This document shows positions 52,664 through 60,019 of a DNA stretch of 64,000 nt, piece after piece (the first letter of the stretch is position 1; the number at the start of each line of letters is the position of its first letter). The notes under the pieces are model-generated. The model made no database searches. It saw only the letters and a program-made list of their open reading frames with translations, and had not been told where the DNA came from. The stretch covers positions 1 through 64,000 of the forward strand of contig JAETNR010000008.1 of the NCBI GenBank assembly GCA_021772055.1, written 5' to 3'. This DNA comes from Blautia sp. (lineage in GTDB: Bacteria; Bacillota; Clostridia; Lachnospirales; Lachnospiraceae). Made by a program: the position numbers and the translations under genes.

Positions 52664-53905
52664 TTAACGATCCTCATATCTTTTTATAAGAATGCTGCCG
52701 TTATGTCCCCCGAATCCAAGGGAATTGCTCATAGCATAGCGGATTTCCTGCTCTGCCGGCGCACTGATCATATAATTCAGATCCAATTCTTCTCCGCATT
52801 GAGTCGTTCCCATTGTCTGATGAATGAATCCCTCTAAAATGCTTTTTACACATACAATAAATTCCACCCCTCCCGCAGCTCCCAGAAGATGCCCGGTCAT
52901 GGATTTTGTAGAATTGATCTTTACCTTTTTCGCAGCGTCTCCAAAGGCCGATTTGATGGCTCTTGTTTCAAAAAGATCGTTATGGTGCGTGCTTGTTCCA
53001 TGTGCATTGATATAATCCACATCCTCCGGATGGATTCCGGCCTCCTTCATGGCATCTGTCATAGCTCTTGCAGCGCCGCTTCCGTCCTCACTGGGAGAAG
53101 TAATATGAAATGCATCTGCAGTTGCCCCGTAGCCTACAACCTCCCCCAGGATCTCTGCACCTCTTTCTTTGGCATGGTTCAGTTCTTCCAGTACCACGAT
53201 CCCTGCACCTTCTCCTATGACAAAGCCGTTTCTGTCTTTGTCAAACGGAATGGATGCGCGAAAAGGATCTTCTGCTGTACTTAAGGCTGTCAGATTCCCG
53301 AAACCGGCTACCGCAATAGGGCAGATGGATCCTTCTGTTCCTCCGGCAAACATCACATCTGCGTCCCCATACTGAATGGTCCTGTATGCATCACCAATGC
53401 AGTGAGTCCCTGTGGCACACGCAGTTACCACACTGGTACATTTTCCCCTGGCCCCAATGGCAATGGAAATATTCCCTGCAGCCATGTTGGAGATCATTTT
53501 GGGAACGGATAAAGGATCCACTTTTGCCGGGCCTTTTTCCAGGATCCGCCTTGTGGTCTGTTCTGCTGTCTGAAGGCTGCCTACACCGGAACCAACGATC
53601 ACTCCCACCCGGAAAGGATCCTCCTTCTCTATAGAAAGCCTAGCGTTTTCCTTTGCTTCCAGGGCTGCAGCAACCGCATATTGTGAAAAAAGCTCCATTC
53701 TCCTTGCTGCTTTTGCATCCATATATTCTTTTGCAGAAAAATCTTTCACTTCTGCTGCAAACTTTACTTTATAGTCTGTTGTATCAAATCTGGTGATCGG
53801 CCCGATTCCTACCTTTCCGGCTCTGATTCCCTGCCAGAAAGTTTCTGTATCATTCCCGATGGGCGTTACGGCTCCAAGCCCTGTCACTACTACTCTCCGC
53901 TTCAT
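52664..53905 (-). CDS. fabF: 3-oxoacyl-ACP synthase II FabF
   Basis: FabF elongates acyl-ACP with malonyl-ACP. The 413-aa thiolase-fold protein has the Cys-His-His triad: VTACATGTHCIGDA (Cys near 164), INAHGTSTHHND (His near 304) and KSMTGHLLGAAGG (His near 340). Length is standard. It follows fabG by 21 nt. Confidence 0.96.
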   Translation of the reverse strand: MKRRVVVTGLGAVTPIGNDTETFWQGIRAGKVGIGPITRFDTTDYKVKFAAEVKDFSAKEYMDAKAARRMELFSQYAVAAALEAKENARLSIEKEDPFRVGVIVGSGVGSLQTAEQTTRRILEKGPAKVDPLSVPKMISNMAAGNISIAIGARGKCTSVVTACATGTHCIGDAYRTIQYGDADVMFAGGTEGSICPIAVAGFGNLTALSTAEDPFRASIPFDKDRNGFVIGEGAGIVVLEELNHAKERGAEILGEVVGYGATADAFHITSPSEDGSGAARAMTDAMKEAGIHPEDVDYINAHGTSTHHNDLFETRAIKSAFGDAAKKVKINSTKSMTGHLLGAAGGVEFIVCVKSILEGFIHQTMGTTQCGEELDLNYMISAPAEQEIRYAMSNSLGFGGHNGSILIKRYEDR

Positions 53906-53925
53906 CCTTACCTCCCATTAAAATC

Positions 53926-54672
53926 TCACATAGCCATGCCGCCGTCTACGCACAGCACCTGGCCGGTAATATACCCTGCACCTTCAGAAGCAAGAAAGGC
54001 TGCTGCCTTTGCCACATCCTCCGGCCTGCCAAATTCCCCTGCGGGAATCATCTGCCTTGCCCCTTCTTTCACATGGTCAGGAAGCATTTCTGTCATGTCC
54101 GTTTTAATAAAGCCGGGAGCAATGGCATTTACCGTAATCCCCCTGCCTGCCAGTTCCTTTGCAGCAGATTTTGTAAGGCCGATAATGCCTGCTTTGGACG
54201 CTGCATAATTTGCCTGCCCTGCGTTTCCGCTGATGCCGACCACAGATGCCAGGTTAATGATCCTACCGTTTCTCTGCTTCAGCATCTGGCGGGAAACATG
54301 GCGAATACAGTGAAAAGTTCCCTTTAAATTCACATCTACGACTTTTGAAAAATCCTCCTCTGACATTCCTGCCAGAAGCCCGTCTTTGTTGATTCCTGCA
54401 TTATTTACCAGGATATCGATATGTCCGTATTTCTTTACAACCGTCTGTAAAAATGTACCGCATGCGTCAAAATCCGCAACATTGCACTGGTATACAAAGG
54501 CCTCTCCGCCCTTTGCTTCAATCTGCCTTTTCGTCTCTTCTGCCTGCTCTTTTGAACCGTTATAATTAATGACCACAATGATTCCTGCCGCTGCCAGTTC
54601 CATGGCAATGGCCCTTCCGATCCCTTTCGCAGCGCCTGTCACAACCGCTATTTTCTTCTCCGTTAATTTCAT
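53926..54672 (-). CDS. fabG: 3-oxoacyl-ACP reductase FabG
   Basis: The 248-aa short-chain dehydrogenase reduces 3-oxoacyl-ACP with NADPH. Features: VTGAAKGIGRAIA (cofactor loop), NNAG, catalytic Ser in NLASVVGISG and Y-x-x-x-K in NYAASKAGI, and FIKTDMTEMLPD at the end. ATG 54672 has AAGGGAG and matches the family start; the frame is open further upstream into fabD. Confidence 0.95.
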   Translation of the reverse strand: MKLTEKKIAVVTGAAKGIGRAIAMELAAAGIIVVINYNGSKEQAEETKRQIEAKGGEAFVYQCNVADFDACGTFLQTVVKKYGHIDILVNNAGINKDGLLAGMSEEDFSKVVDVNLKGTFHCIRHVSRQMLKQRNGRIINLASVVGISGNAGQANYAASKAGIIGLTKSAAKELAGRGITVNAIAPGFIKTDMTEMLPDHVKEGARQMIPAGEFGRPEDVAKAAAFLASEGAGYITGQVLCVDGGMAM

Positions 54673-54695
54673 TCTTCTCCCTTCTGACCGCATCT

Positions 54696-55646
54696 TCACC
54701 CTGGCAATTCTCCATATTTTCTCGCCATATCTGCCACATGGCACAAATCCTCAATTGTCTGTATATTGATTATTTTTACTGTTCTGTTTATCTTTCTCAA
54801 AAATCCGGTAAGTGTCCTTCCAGGACCAATTTCAACAAAGGTATCCACACCCTTTTCTATCATGCATTCCATGCTTTGCTGCCACAGGACAGAAGAAAAA
54901 ATCTGTTTCTCCAAAAGAGACTTTGTCACTTCAATATCCTCTATGTATTGTGCAGTTACATTGGTTACATAAGGAATACGAAGGGGCGAAAATTCTGTCT
55001 GTTCCAGATATTCCCCAAGCCGCTTTCCTGCATCTGCAAGCATAAAAGAATGAAAAGGACCGCTGACATTCAAAGGAAGCACACGCTTTGCTCCTGCTGC
55101 CTTCAGCCTTTCTGATGCCAGCGAAATCGTCTCCCTTTTTCCCGAAACTACAAGCTGGCCAGGACAGTTATAATTTGCAATGGAAATCCCTTCCATGGAA
55201 TCTATGATCTTTTGCACCAGCCCGGTTTCCATTCCAAGAACTGCAGCCATGCCTCCCACTCCTGCCGGAACTGCCTGTTCCATCAAAATGCCTCTTCTAC
55301 GGGTAATTGTCACAGCGTCCCTGGCACTCATACCGCCTGCCGCTTCAATGGCGCAGTATTCTCCCAGGCTCAGTCCGGCCGTCACATCAGGGAAAAGCCC
55401 CATCTCTTCCACCACTTTTTCCATAGCAATACAGGTGGTTACAAGAGCAGCCTGGGTATATTCCGTCAGATCCAGCCTGTCATTTTTCTCAAAGCAAAGT
55501 TCCCGCATATCTATCGAAAGCCACTGAGAGGCCTGGTCATATACCTGCCGCGCAGTTTCAAAGTTTTCATAAAAGTCTTTTCCCATTCCCGTCTTTTGTA
55601 CGCCTTGTCCGGGAAACAGAAAGGCAATTTTTCTCTGATCACTCAT
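54696..55646 (-). CDS. fabD: Malonyl-CoA:ACP transacylase FabD
   Basis: FabD loads malonate on ACP. The 316-aa protein begins IAFLFPGQGVQKTGMGKDFY, has the nucleophile elbow GLSLGEYCA (Ser near 92), the substrate Arg in VTITRRRGILMEQAV and the His in SGPFHSFMLA (near 200). It overlaps fabK by 8 nt, so the two are translationally coupled. Confidence 0.95.
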   Translation of the reverse strand: MSDQRKIAFLFPGQGVQKTGMGKDFYENFETARQVYDQASQWLSIDMRELCFEKNDRLDLTEYTQAALVTTCIAMEKVVEEMGLFPDVTAGLSLGEYCAIEAAGGMSARDAVTITRRRGILMEQAVPAGVGGMAAVLGMETGLVQKIIDSMEGISIANYNCPGQLVVSGKRETISLASERLKAAGAKRVLPLNVSGPFHSFMLADAGKRLGEYLEQTEFSPLRIPYVTNVTAQYIEDIEVTKSLLEKQIFSSVLWQQSMECMIEKGVDTFVEIGPGRTLTGFLRKINRTVKIINIQTIEDLCHVADMARKYGELPG

Positions 55647-56577
55647 AGAAAAAAGTTCCTTTCAGCAGTTTTTCCGTTTCTTCTATAAGGTCCAGGATCA
55701 GATCTTTACAGGTCTTTTTTTCTTTTATAAGCCCTGCGCACTGACCGGACATAACACTTCCATTTTTTACATCGCCCTCGACCACTGCCTTGCGAAGCCC
55801 GCCTAAGGTCAAAAGTTCCAGTTCTTCAAAAGATGCCCCTTCTGCCTCCTTTTTCAGATACTCTCCGGTCATTTTATTACGCAGCGCACGTACCGGATGG
55901 CCGGTACTCCTGCCGGTTACTCTGGTATCAATATCTCTGGCTTTGAGCACCATTTCTTTATAATTTTCATGCACTCTGCTCTCTTCGGCAGCAATAAACC
56001 GGGTTCCCATCTGAACTCCCGCAGCGCCCAGCATAAAGGCTGCTGCGATTCCTCTTCCATCTGCAATGCCTCCGGCAGCGATCACAGGAATCCTTACCGC
56101 ATCTGCCACCTGAGGAACCAGAACCATTGTGGTTGTTTCCCCGATATGGCCGCCGGACTCGCAGCCTTCTGCGATCACAGCATCCGCTCCGCAGCGTTCC
56201 ATGCGCTTTGCAAGGGCTACCGATGCTACAACGGGGATGACCTTAATCCCTGCCGCTTTCCACATTTCCATGTATTTTTCCGGGCTTCCGGCGCCTGTGG
56301 TAATCACCTTCACCCCTTCCTCTGCGGCTGCTTTTGCCACCTCATCTGCATAGGGACTCATAAGCATAATATTGACTCCAAAGGGCTTTTCCGTCATTTT
56401 TTTTGCTTCCCGGATCTGCTCGCGGACCCACTCTGCCGGTGCATTTGCAGCACCGATAATGCCAAGGCCTCCTGCCTGCGATACGGCTGCTGCCAGATGG
56501 TATTCCGCCACCCAAGCCATACCGCCCTGGATGATAGGGTATTCAATTCCAAGCAATTTCGTAAGATCTGTCTTCAT
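55639..56577 (-). CDS. fabK: Enoyl-ACP reductase II FabK
   Basis: The 312-aa FMN-containing enoyl reductase replaces FabI; this makes such bacteria naturally less sensitive to triclosan-type inhibitors. Features: YPIIQGGMAWVA near the N-terminus, GGLGIIGAAN, VNIMLMSPYADE, AEGCESGGHIGE, VIAAGGIADGRGIAAAF and GAAGVQMGTRFIAAEES. It lies 24 nt after acpP. Nitronate monooxygenases are similar, but the fab context decides. Confidence 0.94.
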   Translation of the reverse strand: MKTDLTKLLGIEYPIIQGGMAWVAEYHLAAAVSQAGGLGIIGAANAPAEWVREQIREAKKMTEKPFGVNIMLMSPYADEVAKAAAEEGVKVITTGAGSPEKYMEMWKAAGIKVIPVVASVALAKRMERCGADAVIAEGCESGGHIGETTTMVLVPQVADAVRIPVIAAGGIADGRGIAAAFMLGAAGVQMGTRFIAAEESRVHENYKEMVLKARDIDTRVTGRSTGHPVRALRNKMTGEYLKKEAEGASFEELELLTLGGLRKAVVEGDVKNGSVMSGQCAGLIKEKKTCKDLILDLIEETEKLLKGTFFYE

Positions 56578-56601
56578 AAAATGCGTTCCTCCCGACCCGG
56601 T

Positions 56602-56826
56602 CTATTGTAATTCCCGGATATATGCTTCTACATCTGCAAGAGTTTCAAAATTTCCCAGCTCTTCTGTTGGAATCTCTATCCCATATTCCTCTTCCAAATC
56701 CATAACCAGTTCAAACAAATCCAGGGAATCCGCTCTCAGATCCTCCTTAAAGGATGTGTCCGCTGTAATTGTGCTGATGTCTGCACCCAATGCTTCCGCT
56801 GTAATCTCTTTGATTCTTTCCAACAT
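56602..56826 (-). CDS. acpP: Acyl carrier protein
   Basis: The 74-aa acidic protein has the phosphopantetheine site DLRADSLDLFELVMDLEEEYG (Ser near 35) and the four-helix ACP layout. AGGAGAAG precedes the ATG. It lies between fabH and fabK. It is distinct from the DltC-like carrier at 27791. Confidence 0.95.
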   Translation of the reverse strand: MLERIKEITAEALGADISTITADTSFKEDLRADSLDLFELVMDLEEEYGIEIPTEELGNFETLADVEAYIRELQ

Positions 56827-56888
56827 AGTTTTCTTCTCCTTTTCTCTGTCAATCTAATATTTTATTTCTATCTTTTCTTCCATCCTGC

Positions 56889-57854
56889 CTACCATTCCAT
56901 CAGACTGGCACCATAGGACAGCCCTGCGCCAAAACCGGAAAGAACGATATATTCTCCCCGCCTCAGCATCCCCTTCCGGTTCAGTTCATTCAGCAGTATA
57001 GGAATGCTCGCGGAGGAGGTATTTCCGTATTCTTCCATATTCATGGGAAATTTATCCGGATTGGCTCCCAGTCTTTTCACTACAGAGCGAACGATCCGTT
57101 CATTTGCCTGATGAAGAATAAAATAAGCAATCTGTTCTATATGCATCTCTTCTTTTTTCAGAAGTTCTTCAATAGCCTCCGGCACCCTGGATACCGCAAA
57201 TCGAAATACCTCCCTGCCGTCCATCTGCATGTACGTTTCCGGTGCATCTGCCCCTGCTGCATACCTTTTTTGGTTCCTGCAGGCACATGTGAGTACATTG
57301 CCCTTTTCCCCTGTGGAATAAGTGACCTGCGCATACTTCCCTGTTTCCCCTGCTCTTAACACCACAGCACCTGCTCCATCTCCAAAAAGGATGCAGGTAG
57401 AACGATCTTTCCAATTGGTCAGATCGGATAATATCTCTGCACCAATTACAAGAGCAGTTTGGTAAATTCCCCGGGCAAGGTATGCCTGGGCAGTATTCAG
57501 TGCAAACAAAAACCCGGTACAGGCGGCATTCAGATCAAAGCAGGTGGCATTCAACGCCCCGATTTTCTTCTGCACCTGGCAGGAGACATTCGGCATCAGA
57601 TCTCCGGGAGACACTGTGGCCGTAATGATCAAATCCACCTGTTCCGCCCGTATCCCTCCATTTTGGAGTGCCGTCAAAGCCGCCTCCGCAGCAAGAGATG
57701 CTGTTGTCTCTCCATTCTCTGCAATATGCCTTCTTGCCACCCCGGTTCGCTCTCTGACCCATTCATCGCTGGTATCCACCAGCTCCATAAGCTTTTGGTT
57801 GTCCCATAGTCCTTTCGGAACACAGGAACCTGTTCCGCAAATTTTTCCTATCAT
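56889..57854 (-). CDS. fabH: 3-oxoacyl-ACP synthase III FabH
   Basis: FabH starts fatty acid synthesis by condensing acetyl- or branched acyl-CoA with malonyl-ACP. The 321-aa protein has the Cys-His-Asn triad: LNAACTGFLFAL (Cys near 111), ILHQANERIV (His near 246) and EYGNTSSASIP (Asn near 276), and TGVARRHIAENGET at the front. It is the first gene of the operon; the promoter and palindrome lie 40-80 nt upstream. Confidence 0.96.
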   Translation of the reverse strand: MIGKICGTGSCVPKGLWDNQKLMELVDTSDEWVRERTGVARRHIAENGETTASLAAEAALTALQNGGIRAEQVDLIITATVSPGDLMPNVSCQVQKKIGALNATCFDLNAACTGFLFALNTAQAYLARGIYQTALVIGAEILSDLTNWKDRSTCILFGDGAGAVVLRAGETGKYAQVTYSTGEKGNVLTCACRNQKRYAAGADAPETYMQMDGREVFRFAVSRVPEAIEELLKKEEMHIEQIAYFILHQANERIVRSVVKRLGANPDKFPMNMEEYGNTSSASIPILLNELNRKGMLRRGEYIVLSGFGAGLSYGASLMEW

Positions 57855-57894
57855 TGTCTTTTTCCTGTTTCATTCTATTATTTTGAATCTAAAG

Positions 57895-57913
57895 TATTTT
57901 GATTATCAAAATA
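57895..57913. promoter_or_regulatory. FabT-like operator of the fatty acid operon
   Basis: TATTTTGATTATCAAAATA is a perfect 9-1-9 palindrome that overlaps the -10 of the fab promoter. It closely resembles the FabT (MarR family) box of streptococci, TTTGA-N-TATCAAA. An imperfect copy (TTATTTTGAATCTAAAG, about 57878-57894) follows. No fabT gene is in the window. Confidence 0.75.
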
Positions 57914-57936
57914 TATCTTTTTGAACAATTTGTCAA
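57908..57936 (-). promoter_or_regulatory. Promoter of the fab operon
   Basis: On the minus strand a perfect TTGACA (57931-57936) is followed after 17 nt by TATTTT (57908-57913). The -10 lies within the palindromic operator. Confidence 0.75.
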
Positions 57937-58045
57937 TAGGAATTTAAAAAAAATTTACGTAGAAGGCATGGGTAAAATGCACAAATTGTCATTCCTGTAT
58001 TTATGCGCTTTTTTCACAAACTTTTCTAAGCTGCAAACTTTTCTT

Positions 58046-58074
58046 TTGCAGGCCGAACAAAAAAATAGTAAACT
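58046..58074 (+). promoter_or_regulatory. Promoter of carD
   Basis: TTGCAG (58046-58051) and TAAACT (58069-58074) are 17 nt apart, about 57 nt before the carD start codon. The spacing is ideal; both boxes have two mismatches. Confidence 0.55.
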
Positions 58075-58130
58075 AATAACAGGAAATATATCATTGAGGG
58101 TTCCTTTTTTCGCAGAAAGGATGTGGAAAT

Positions 58131-58589
58131 ATGTTTGCAGCAGGGGATTATATTGTTTACGGAAGCGCAGGTATTTGTCAGGTAATGGGAGTCACCACCA
58201 TGGATGTGGACGGCTTTCCCAGGGATCGTCTGTATTATGTCCTCCGCCCGGACGGGCAGCGGGACGGAAAAATTTTTGCTCCTGTAGACAACAAAAAAAC
58301 GGTCATGCGAAAGGTTATGACAAAAACAGACGCGGAAAGTCTGATCACAGAAATACCGGAAATTGAAACATTGGATATTGCAGACGATAAGCTTCGGGAA
58401 GAGAAATACAAAGAATGTCTGCGAAGCTGCGAATCCAGGGAAATGATCCGGATCATCAAGACGATTTATCTTCGCAAAAAAGAGCGATTTGCCAAAGGGA
58501 AAAAAGTAACTGCCACAGATGAACGCTATCTGAAGCAGGCAGAAGAAAAGCTCTATTCAGAGCTTTCCATGCTCCTTGGGGTACCCTAG
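58131..58589 (+). CDS. CarD family transcriptional regulator
   Basis: The 152-aa protein has the CarD/TRCF-like RNA-polymerase-binding domain at the start (FAAGDYIVYGSAGICQVMGV, then LYYVLRP and KIFAPVDNKKTVMRKVM) and a helical C-terminal domain that contacts DNA (REMIRIIKTIYLRKKERF, SELSMLLGVP at the end). CarD proteins stabilise open complexes. In Clostridia several paralogs exist and their targets vary. AAAGGATGTGG lies before the ATG. Confidence 0.9.
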   Translation: MFAAGDYIVYGSAGICQVMGVTTMDVDGFPRDRLYYVLRPDGQRDGKIFAPVDNKKTVMRKVMTKTDAESLITEIPEIETLDIADDKLREEKYKECLRSCESREMIRIIKTIYLRKKERFAKGKKVTATDERYLKQAEEKLYSELSMLLGVP

Positions 58590-58636
58590 GACCGAATGGA
58601 AACCTATATCGCTGCAAAGATTAAAAAGAATTGTAT

Positions 58637-58831
58637 TTAAAAGAAGCGGAAGGCTATGCCCTCCGCTTTATTTCCAAGCAGCATATCCGCCAGGATTCCC
58701 TTCTGGATGCAACTGTCTGCGGCAGCTTCCACAGCTTCTTTTAAAGAAAATCCCTTCTTCTGGTTCATCCGGATTTCCTCAATAAACAGGGAATATTGTA
58801 AAAATTTTATATCTCCGCATTCATTAGTCAA
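58637..58831 (-). pseudogene. Rpn family nuclease remnant
   Basis: A 64-codon frame with no ATG keeps the middle of an Rpn protein: FLQYSLFIEEIRMNQKKGFS and DSCIQKGILADMLLGNKAE. Positions 58660-58802 are nearly identical (about two differences) to 60289-60431 in the intact gene. Both the N-terminal nuclease half and the C-terminal tail are missing. It lies between carD and the antitoxin gene and should make no useful protein. Confidence 0.85.
58643..58673 (+). terminator. Terminator of carD, shared with the Rpn remnant
   Basis: AGCGGAAGG and CCCTCCGCT pair with one bulge around CTATG, followed by TTTATTT. The right arm is at the same time the start of the sequence duplicated from the Rpn gene. 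A near copy lies at 59986-60016. Confidence 0.65.
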
Positions 58832-59781
58832 AATGGTCTTATCTTCCCTGCTAAAGTATACGGAATAATCTCGCCTGGATCTGTCTCCTTATATGCCTGC
58901 TCTTCATGCATGTAATTCACAATCTCCGATGCAGAAAAACTTTTGAATTTGTCAATTACACGATCCAGTATTTCTGCTTCTTCGCCAGAGATGCATGTCA
59001 TATCAAGAGCTTTATTGGAATAAAAATGATAGCTCGCCGCATCATAGCCTTCTTCTTCCCGAATGTTCAGATTTGCCAGACTCATCATACGATAATGTCC
59101 AATCGGAAGCGCCCCCATCACTTCGTGGCGATACACAAGCCCGGTCATGGATCTGTTCCATACCTGAAAAGACAGTGCATCTGCATACCATAGCATTTTC
59201 ATCAATTTTACTTTATACAGGTTTTCAACCCGTTCTGCATAATAGGAAATAATACTTTCCAGTTTATCTATATCAAGTGTATGATTGCCATTCCACTCAG
59301 AAGGCTGCGAGAATCTCACATACTCGCTTTCCAAAGCCTGGCGCGTCAAAAATTCTCTCCCGTATAAATCCAGCTTTTCTTCCATACGGGCACGAATCTG
59401 TGCTCTTTTCATTCCGGAAAATTTATCTTGATTCTTATCCAGAAACTCTATTGCTTTCAAAGGATTGTCTCTGATAATACGCAGCATATTATCATAAGCT
59501 TCATCCTGAATAGCCTTACTTTCATATCTGGAGATCGTAGCCTCACCCCATCCCAGCAGCCTTGCCAGATCTACCTGTGAAAGTCCATAGGATTCACGTA
59601 TTTCTATAATTTCATCAGAAGTCAGCAAGCCGTGGGCTGTGCGGTAGGCGTTCCGCGCAGCCATCATATTCTCGTTAGTCATACTTCCCGTCTCAAATTC
59701 ATTTTCTTCTTCCGCACAATTCCTGCACAGCAGGAATCGTTCCTCATATTCTACCTCCCTTTTTTTCTGTCTCCTATGCAT
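58828..59781 (-). CDS. Antitoxin with zinc-ribbon remnant, HTH and Panacea domain
   Basis: The 317-aa protein has a single CxxC (LLCRNCAEEEN, about 20-30), an Xre/MqsA-type helix-turn-helix (IIEIRESYGLSQVDLARLLGWGEATISRYE, near 57-86), a linker and a C-terminal Panacea domain (LYKVKLMKMLWYADALSF, GLVYRHEVMGALPIGHY). MqsA-like antitoxins usually begin with a second CxxC; here it is absent and ATG 59781 lies inside the end of the toxin frame with no good ribosome site. A 5' deletion is likely, so expression is doubtful. The frame is open to 59808. The domains make antitoxin/autorepressor function likely. Confidence 0.72.
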   Translation of the reverse strand: MHRRQKKREVEYEERFLLCRNCAEEENEFETGSMTNENMMAARNAYRTAHGLLTSDEIIEIRESYGLSQVDLARLLGWGEATISRYESKAIQDEAYDNMLRIIRDNPLKAIEFLDKNQDKFSGMKRAQIRARMEEKLDLYGREFLTRQALESEYVRFSQPSEWNGNHTLDIDKLESIISYYAERVENLYKVKLMKMLWYADALSFQVWNRSMTGLVYRHEVMGALPIGHYRMMSLANLNIREEEGYDAASYHFYSNKALDMTCISGEEAEILDRVIDKFKSFSASEIVNYMHEEQAYKETDPGEIIPYTLAGKIRPF

Positions 59782-59980
59782 AAGGAAAGTCCATTTTCCT
59801 TTCTGCATAGTGAAATGATTTCCTGACCAAACACAAACAAAAGCGGTGGAGCATCATCATCTTTATCAAACAATGTTTCTGAATAATTATTTATCGTTAG
59901 TTCTTTTAGTCTTTCTACAATATCTGATATATCGTATTCCAAATCCAACAATGTATACGGGGTAGAAAATTGTTCTTTTC
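59774..59980 (-). pseudogene. MqsR-like toxin remnant
   Basis: One frame encodes KEQFSTPYTLLDLEYDISDIVERLKELTIN and on to DDDAPPLLFVFGQEI, then stops being like the family; another frame near 59800 gives SFHYAERKMDFPYA followed by TAG. Together these look like a small MqsR/RelE-fold toxin of about 100 aa that has lost its start (a TAA lies just upstream) and about 15-25 internal residues with a frame change. It precedes the antitoxin as toxin genes do in mqsRA. The family is assigned by eye only. Confidence 0.6.
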
Positions 59981-59985
59981 CTTAA

Positions 59986-60016
59986 GAAGCGGAAGGCTGT
60001 GCCCTCCGCTTTTTTA
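59986..60016. terminator. Hairpin downstream of the Rpn gene
   Basis: AAGCGGAAGG and CCCTCCGCTT pair around CTGTG, followed on the plus strand by T6. It is the near twin of the hairpin after carD (58643-58673), and its right arm contains the 10-bp repeat CCTCCGCTTT also present in the Rpn coding region. Confidence 0.7.
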
Positions 60017-60019
60017 TCC

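Noticed and set aside
55639-56577. Nitronate monooxygenase instead of FabK
   Set aside because: The families are similar, but the gene is embedded in and overlaps a complete fatty acid synthesis operon without any other enoyl reductase.
56602-56826. Possibility that the small carrier belongs to a polyketide or Dlt system
   Set aside because: Its position between fabH and fabK and its DSLDLFELV motif fit the housekeeping acyl carrier protein.
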